Assembly: GCA_033297075.1 (NCBI GenBank)
Contig: MU858078.1
Coordinates: 223,056 to 287,055, forward strand
Origin: Rhypophila decipiens
Lineage: Eukaryota > Ascomycota > Sordariomycetes > Sordariales > Naviculisporaceae
Length of the DNA stretch: 64,000 nt
Reading direction: 5' to 3'
Part shown: piece after piece, positions 58,254 through 64,000 of the stretch
Numbering within the stretch: position 1 is the first letter of the stretch
How the letters are laid out: every line of letters begins with the position of its first letter
The notes under the pieces: model-generated
The model's input: the letters and a program-made list of their open reading frames with translations, nothing else
Told to the model about the DNA's origin: nothing
Database searches by the model: none
Translations under genes and position numbers: made by a program

Positions 58254-59684
58254 CGGCCAGCTCTCTGCAGCTGATCAGGGACGGCCGCTTTGACGGCTTT
58301 CATGGAGACGACGAGGACCGACCGCTGCTTCAAGTTGGGCTGACGACATTGTTCCAGCGTGTCTTTTTATCGTCTTTTTTTTTTTTTTTTTGGAGATATG
58401 CTTTTTGGCACGTGTTGGTTGTTTGAAATAAGAGCTATGCAGACACTTTTTGATGAGATAAGAGAGACAATGGAGATAAGGATCTACTTGGTGTAAATGT
58501 TTCCGGCCAACTTGCGATCATTTCAACCAAGCTGGTTGCCTGACATACAGAGGCAGGTACATTAAGGGCTGTATTAGCAGTGAATTTTAACACCAGCACC
58601 AAGCTCACTTGGCGCAATTGGTAACTGTTTCACTTTCCTGTGCTGTAAATTGACTTGCTGACGACATCGAGCTGAACTTGTCTCTTTACTCGGGGGTCGT
58701 GAATTCGAATCATCATGGTGTCGCGATACTTTTCGGGGGTTTCTTTTTTATTTCCTTCCCATACATCTTAGTAGATTAAGGCCCGATCATCTTCGCGGTC
58801 CTCGTCAAGGTATTAGTTTGCGCTTTCCCCCCAAGTCGTGATTTAGATTATCCTGGTTTATATACCGAGTCTTGCAGGACGTCGTTACCCAGGGCGTGGG
58901 TTCGAACCATGATGGTATGTCGATAATTTTCCCCCATGTTAATTTTTTATCCGATGCATCCCTGGGCACGTCATCTTCGAACGGTTTTGAGGTCTCAGGT
59001 GACAGTCTGGGCCTTCTTGCAATGTCTTGTTCTGAAACCTGCCCAAAAATTCTGGAATTCGGCACCAGGCTCCCATAGTAAACTTGCGAAGGAAATGCTA
59101 GGTTATTACGCCTCGCCAAGTGCTCGCTTCTTTTGGTATTGATAGGACATGTGCGAATTTGGAAAAGTTGGTAAGCGAGAAAGCGGCATGGAACCAGGCT
59201 ATTCGAAGTTCCTAGGGGTATATGCTTAAAGTGAATTGCAGTTCCATAAGAGTCTCTACTCGTTCAAGTGTTTGGTTTGTAGCGGAGTAAGGCTGGGTCA
59301 AGCTGGGCTAGTTAAAGTCAAGAATTCCCGTTAACAATACGCAGAATGGAGACCCCTTGGAAAGCCCTCGGAAGCGAAGCCTGCGTTGAAGCGGTTCAAG
59401 AGTACCGAGGTTTATAGTATCATAGTTCTTAACGGCTAATATCTGGTAAATAATTACTGCCCTAGCAGGCAAGGTGATATTCGAGGGATAAACGGTCCCC
59501 AGACCGTGTTATTTAGTCTTGGAAGATGGAGAAAAGGATTGAAGATATCGTATGTGTGTGTAAAGCAAAAAGTGACCCTCTCAATTCATTACGTGAGGTC
59601 AAGAAAGGAAAAGCTGAACGAGCCACCTGGCAAATAGATGGCAAAGCTAAGCTGAGGAAAGTACCAATGAAAAAGAAAGAGATC
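58254..59684. other. Intergenic region with tRNA-like repeats, 1.4 kb
   Basis: No protein gene was found. It holds a T17 run (58375-58391) and two diverged copies of a tRNA-like sequence (58600-58985). Right of 59000 the sequence is AT-rich with short frames only. Confidence 0.5.
58608..58985 (+). repeat. Two diverged tRNA-like units, possible SINE relics
   Basis: A box-A-like TGGCGCAATTGG is at 58610-58621. Box-B-like sequences follow at 58702-58712 (ATTCGAATC) and 58899-58909 (GGTTCGAACCA). The sequence after each box B aligns: CGTG..TTCGAA.CAT.ATGGT, then TCG.CGATA.TTTT and TTTTTTAT, over about 70-90 bp. A full cloverleaf cannot be folded (the acceptor ends do not pair), so these are not intact tRNA genes. 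Confidence 0.45.
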
Positions 59685-60692
59685 TCAAGAGTTGCGGTGA
59701 TAGACGATAACACGATCATTTCCTCCACAGAGCTGCCCCTCATTCCCGGCACACCCTAGGTTACACTCGGACTGGGGTCTAACCACACTGTTTGCTGTGA
59801 TGGCAGCTGAACAGTAGCACTGATTAGCGTACTCGAGGCCCCAGTAAGGCAAGTTATGGCTTCTGCAATAGTCTGAGCAATACTGGAGACTCATAGAGTC
59901 GCTTTGGGCCGAGAACGGGCTGTCCAGGACTCTTGCCTGGCCTGAGGCCATTTCCTGGTAGCATGCCACCAAGTTGGAGTTGTCAAATACAGGCGGATCG
60001 TTGGGCCCGGGTACGGATGGATCGTTATACAGAGACATGTATCCGGCCCCGCCGCATTTCTGGGTGCTGTTTCCGTCGCAGGAGGTTGTGCAATAAGTCG
60101 CATCGGGCGTGACCTTGACAGCGGCGGGGTTGGGCGTGGTGCCACAGTAGCACTCGTGGAAGTACTCGAGGCCGTAGTAAGGGTAGACGGCGCAGAAGGC
60201 TTGGCAGACTTGGATGGTCATGATGCTGATCATTGAACCCGGCGATTGCTTCTGTACCAGAATCTTGGGGTTGGTTTCTTGGAAGCACCCTAGGTAGGTG
60301 TACGGAGTGGGGTCGCCTGTGGTCTTGGATATGCCCGTCGCGCGGCCGCCTCCTTTGGCGATTGCGCCGAGGGGCGAGCCCTCAGCGTCAGAGGTTGAGT
60401 TGGCGTGGCCAGAGAGAGAGATTATCGCTCGCTCGACGAGCCACGGCTTTGAGGGTGGGATTTGGTTGACAAGGCTGGGAGGAGTGAGGAATCTTGGTCC
60501 GTCGATGTCGGAGGGCGGTGGGAGCTCGGGGTCGGAGACGATGTCCTTCTTGGCAAGGAGCGGATCGGATAGATCGTCGACCGAGAGGTCCTCATTCTTT
60601 GATGATAAGGAGGAGGAGGAAGGAATTGCCGTGACGACTGGTAACATGAACGCTACCAGACCGGCCAGGCCATAGATCAGGCGGCATCTCAT
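59685..60692 (-). CDS. Secreted protein with two WSC domains
   Basis: A single-exon 335-aa protein. Residues 1-22 (IYGLAGLVAFMLPVVTAIP) are a signal peptide, then an acidic Ser/Pro propeptide-like part. Two WSC domains follow. The first, at about 131-225, starts YTYLGCFQETNP and contains YGLEYFHECYCGTT and CDGNSTQKCGGAGYMSLYND. The second, at about 243-333, has CYQEMASGQARVL, YWGLEYANQCYC and CAGNEGQLCGGNDRVIVYH. WSC domains bind cell-wall glycans. The protein stops immediately after the second domain, with no Ser/Thr stalk, membrane helix or GPI signal, so it is a soluble secreted wall-binding protein, not a Wsc stress sensor. Confidence 0.9.
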   Translation of the reverse strand: MRCRLIYGLAGLVAFMLPVVTAIPSSSSLSSKNEDLSVDDLSDPLLAKKDIVSDPELPPPSDIDGPRFLTPPSLVNQIPPSKPWLVERAIISLSGHANSTSDAEGSPLGAIAKGGGRATGISKTTGDPTPYTYLGCFQETNPKILVQKQSPGSMISIMTIQVCQAFCAVYPYYGLEYFHECYCGTTPNPAAVKVTPDATYCTTSCDGNSTQKCGGAGYMSLYNDPSVPGPNDPPVFDNSNLVACYQEMASGQARVLDSPFSAQSDSMSLQYCSDYCRSHNLPYWGLEYANQCYCSAAITANSVVRPQSECNLGCAGNEGQLCGGNDRVIVYHRNS

Positions 60693-62594
60693 GATTGCTA
60701 GCTAGCGAATGTACTTCTGCGTCACCAAGACCTGTCGAGTGCCGGCTGAAGAGAAAAACCTCGCAAGAGGAGGAAAGCTGGAGTAAGGTTCAGACTGGAA
60801 TTAGTGGCTTACACTGAAGGATAAATAAGAATGTTGCTTCGAACACGTTATTAAGGGATCGAAACCCTTTTCCTGTCAAATGTCTGAGATCCTCTAGTCT
60901 GTCAAGAAGACATCTGGGCAGATATAGCAGGTTATGGGTCGAGTGCCAAAAAGGTTGAACATGCATTTCTTGGAAATGTCGGGCGATTTGTGAGAAATCC
61001 ATCTTCCCGATGTTTACTTTCTCGTCTTGCCCGGCCCGATATGCAACAAGCACCATCCGAGCCGACGGCAAGAGGTTCGTGTCTTAAACCCGGCCCGGGG
61101 GAATTCGGGCCGAGAGAATCTCGGTCTGTGGATGTTTAGGAGCATATCCTCCTGAATAAGCATTCTAGATATAGAAGTAGTTCATCTATTCAGTCCCGAG
61201 CACTCATCTTCAGATCCCATTACCCCCTATACTTCTGGCTTGGCGATTTTCTGCGATCAGCGTCTTTGATCGGAGTTATTTTAGGTTCTGACGCGGGGAG
61301 TGAGACTGAGACCGTAAGAACTCTATCTAAAATGCGCGATATTGCGATGCTACACATCTGTCCCCCGTTCCCATCGCAGAGGACGCAGCCAATCTCAACT
61401 TCTCAAAGAAATATTTTCCTGGCTACAGTACCTACTGCACCTCTCGAATTAAGAATGTGGATGACATACGGGGCTTCGGGCAACATTCCACACGATAAGC
61501 GAAGGAATACGTATGTTTTGGAGAAGACCCAGAAGATCCAGGAATTCGGAAATGAAATGTCTCGGAGGTCTACAAGATGAGGAGAATGGGCCGAAGAGTT
61601 CTAGACTCGTCGCAACACCAGTATCTACCATGCCCGCAGGAAGCTGGATTATTTGAAGCGCACACAGATATCAGCACAATTGTCAGAATCCGGCCTCTAC
61701 CGGGCCTGATTAAGTACCGCACTGCAGTAGTATATCTGTCCAAACAGAATGTTAAGAGCTTCGTACTATCCGCGCTACATTTGAACGTTTATAATTCCCA
61801 CACGACAATACAAGACGGACTGGGGAAAGGGGCGAAAGTGGTCAAGGCACCTTGAGCAAAGGGGGTTCCGGTTGACCCAACAACCATGCCTTTGTGACAA
61901 CAAAGCCCCTTTTACACTTGGTATCGGTATGTTCTCCTCGTGCTCGGTTATTTACAACTCAATAATCCCGCCTTTGCGAGACTTTGCGAGAGATGTCCGA
62001 TAAACAACTCAGCCGACTGATGATAAGATGTAAAATCCATGACCCTCAAATCATGTCGAAAACAAAAAACCTTTCCTGGTAAAATGTACGTGACTTCATC
62101 CAGTGCCGAGGACGTCAAGATACCAAAGATTCGCGCTAGCGTCATCGCCTTTTTAGCCCCTCAGGCGTACAGAATCCAGGCCCTGTTTGTTCCTTAGGGT
62201 GTGATTTCCAAGCCCGCCAAGCCTACAAAATATATACAATTTTCTTTACAAACCACTAATGTTTACCCAGAAAAAGGACATAAAATCGCTCTTCTTTCCT
62301 TCTTGCTGAGGAGACCTTTTATCCTTTAGAATAAGCGTTTTTTGCTGTGCTTTGGTGCTTTGTGAGGGCTGACAGGACCCCACAGGGGACCCCTCCTCCT
62401 TGAACCCCACTAAAGACAAACAGAGTTAACAGATATGGACGGATATTTTAGCGTGTCATGCTTTGCCTGCGTGTTTCGCGAGCGCGTCACCGAAGGCAGG
62501 AGAAGACACCCAAGAAGACACAGACTCAAGAGCCGAAATACTACCACCACCCACTGCGTCTCTCCGTGTCAAGATAACACAAGGACCCGACGAC
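60693..62594. other. Intergenic region, 1.9 kb
   Basis: Upstream regions of the divergent WSC and DUF6604 genes. A nested hairpin lies at 61858-61912. A near repeat TTTGCGAGACTTTGCGAGA is at about 61973-61991. Short frames only. Confidence 0.5.
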
Positions 62595-63494
62595 ATGACG
62601 TCAGACGAGCTCCGGGGCGTCGGAACATATCGCCGATACAAGCTTGGCCAGGCCCAGTTCACCAACTGGTTGAAGCAGACCGCCGAAAGACTGGTGCCAC
62701 GAAAGAGCTAAGAACCATCAAGCCAGCAACAGAAGAAACAATCTGCGGCCAATGCTGCTGCCTCGAGTTTTTTCGGTGTCAGTCCTCAGCAGGACTCCGT
62801 CCCATTCTCCACCAAGCCCGTTATCCATTGGAAGCAGCTTGAAGTTCTTGCCCAAACAGTGGTCGACAATGCCAATCCCGCTGAAATTCCTCCTGCTGCT
62901 GTCAACATTCTTCGAGACGTCATCACTCTTCGGAAACAAATGACCAAGTTTTTCATCAACCAGGCCAAAAAGACCAACGACCCCAAGATCCAGAAAGACA
63001 ACCTGGGACACCTTCACATCAACAATGTCCTCGAGAATGTGCTCGCGAAGCTCGAGAGTATTGTACCATGGGCGGCGGGTTCAAGCTCAAAGGCAAAGAG
63101 CGAACAACCACGAAAGGAGGGCAGCATGCTAGAAGTGTCCGACTTGACCAACATGTTTACGCACCTCAAAGTCCAAAAGACCGACGACAGTGGCTCAGAA
63201 AGTCAGTCTGAGGATGAAAGAGCCACCAGCAAGCGACCACAAAAGCAATCCAAACGCAAAGGGGCAGCAAAGAAACCATCCAAAACCAAGAAACCAGAAA
63301 AGCAGCAGGGCAAACATGTGGCAAAGCCCCAGAGACCCTGGATCGATGACGTGGAATTTGAGCTTACCCCGATGGAAACCGACGATTATGACGACGAGTT
63401 TGACTACTACCAGTCTGCACCCCGTAATGCAATTACCCCACAATGCAACCCCATCAGCACACACCCATCCATGACAACCACCTTCAATTTCTAA
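62595..63494 (+). pseudogene. Broken DUF6604 gene
   Basis: From the ATG at 62595 the frame reads MTSDELRGVGTYRRYKLGQ and FTNWLKQTAERL, the DUF6604 N-terminal signature. It then meets a TAA at 62709-62711 but continues in the same frame with clear family sequence (HWKQLEVLAQTVVDNANPAE, LRDVITLRKQMTKFFINQ) to about residue 270. An acidic Lys/Ser-rich linker follows and the frame stops at 63494. The last 28 or so codons (from 63411) read into what looks like a transposon end, so the natural C-terminal part is missing; family members are usually much longer. The stop could be a nonsense mutation or hide a very short intron (GTGCCA...AG, 33-39 bp). DUF6604 function is unknown. Confidence 0.7.
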
Positions 63495-64000
63495 GTAAAT
63501 TACATACAAATAAAAGGATTTCACTCATCAATTTGCTCATGCAGTTGCCGGAGACCATGCTCAATTTGCTCCCTAGCTTCTTCGATCAAATTGGGCTCAA
63601 TTGTGGGCTGGGGAGCCCTCCTCCGCCGGGGGGGGAGCTCACTTGCTTTTTGAGCCTCGATTATAGCCTCCATAGTAGCCAACTTCTCTGGGCCACTTAC
63701 TTTGACCCTCTTCTTTGAATACGGCTTCTGTGACTCCAATTCGGCTTGCAAATGACTGATCTTGTGCTTCAAAGCAGCGTTTTCTATGTTCTTTTCGTCG
63801 AGAGCTTTCCCTGCCTTGGTGGCTACGGTCCGAAGATCCCTCACAATAGTATTTAACTGCTTCCGAACGTCAAGAGATTTCTTGGGGGTAAAGAAGAGGC
63901 GCGAATCTGGCTCTGGTGATCTTTCTTCTGGTGTTGCGGGCTCGGAATCGCTCTCTGGGGCATCGGTTGTGGGTGGTTTTCCATGGTCGATAAACGCCGT
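63410..64000 (-). mobile_element. Pogo/Fot1-type DNA transposon, 3' end, runs off the edge
   Basis: The left end is inferred at about 63410-63411, next to TA dinucleotides (63405-63409), where the DUF6604 reading gives way to CAGTCTGCACCCCGTAATGC and CA-rich subterminal sequence. The transposase gene lies inside on the minus strand. The other terminal repeat is outside the window, so the end is a prediction. Confidence 0.55.
63521..64000 (-). CDS. Pogo/Fot1-family transposase, C-terminal part
   Basis: The frame is open from the window edge to a stop at 63521, giving about 159 residues of the C-terminus. After the catalytic domain (outside the window), Fot1-like DDE transposases carry a tail starting TPKKSLDVRKQL and continuing with a Leu-heptad helix and a basic KKRVKVSGPEKLATMEAI segment; all are present here, followed by EQIEHGLRQLHEQIDE. 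No frame break is seen in this part. The DDE residues and the N-terminal helix-turn-helix cannot be judged. Confidence 0.8.
   Translation of the reverse strand, partial: TAFIDHGKPPTTDAPESDSEPATPEERSPEPDSRLFFTPKKSLDVRKQLNTIVRDLRTVATKAGKALDEKNIENAALKHKISHLQAELESQKPYSKKRVKVSGPEKLATMEAIIEAQKASELPPRRRRAPQPTIEPNLIEEAREQIEHGLRQLHEQIDE

Noticed and set aside
58375..58391. T17 run after the second HsbA gene
   Set aside because: A simple homopolymer; on its own it is not evidence of a terminator or retroposon tail.
58608..58720. Intact tRNA gene
   Set aside because: Box A and box B motifs are present but the acceptor arm does not pair and the spacing needs a long intron, so only a tRNA-like relic is claimed.

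Overview
This window is nuclear DNA of a filamentous ascomycete (Pezizomycotina, most likely a Sordariomycete; lower ranks cannot be fixed from the sequence). The evidence is the intron style: 50-95 bp introns, GTRNGT donors, CTAAC/CTGAC branch sites and YAG acceptors. The protein families also fit: a CDC24 exchange factor, an FWD-1-like F-box/WD40 protein, HsbA cell-wall proteins, a WSC protein, Hce2-like and CE4 secreted proteins, and DUF3632 and DUF6604 families.

Layout. The left 11.7 kb is gene-poor. It holds a 71-aa Cys/His protein (217-488, spliced), a poorly resolved gene (9.4-10.5 kb) and mostly sequence with no convincing coding signal. From 11.7 to 27.4 kb lies an accessory block: Hce2-like secreted protein, chitin deacetylase, UDP-glycosyltransferase, SAM methyltransferase, SET-domain lysine methyltransferase, beta-lactamase-like esterase, DAL5-type MFS transporter and NmrA-like protein. 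From 28.1 to 46.2 kb is a conserved housekeeping block: ESCRT-III Vps60/CHMP5, the FWD-1-like ubiquitin-ligase subunit, CDC24 (Cdc42 GEF), mitochondrial small-subunit protein Mrp10/mS37 and a 1331-aa AT-hook protein. From 47 to 64 kb the content is accessory again: a small predicted-lipidated protein, a DUF3632 protein, a solo LTR, a patatin-like phospholipase, a Cys-rich single-pass membrane protein, two tandem HsbA proteins, a WSC protein, and a broken DUF6604 gene cut by a pogo/Fot-type transposon that runs off the right edge.

Five genes are visible only after splicing, because one or more exons lack their own start codon or are very short: 217-488, 41110-41463, 47046-47657, the 5' part of 50727-53127, and 53720-54956. 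Exon borders given in the entries were derived by hand from splice signals and frame continuity.

How the genes fit together. The secreted and cell-surface products (Hce2-like, chitin deacetylase, two HsbA, WSC, Cys-rich membrane protein) suggest a fungus that remodels its wall and contacts a host or hydrophobic surface. The glycosyltransferase, methyltransferase, esterase, MFS and NmrA genes look like tailoring and transport functions, but there is no polyketide, peptide or terpene backbone gene here, so a metabolite cluster is only a hypothesis. CDC24, Vps60 and the F-box protein serve polarity, endosomal sorting and regulated proteolysis.
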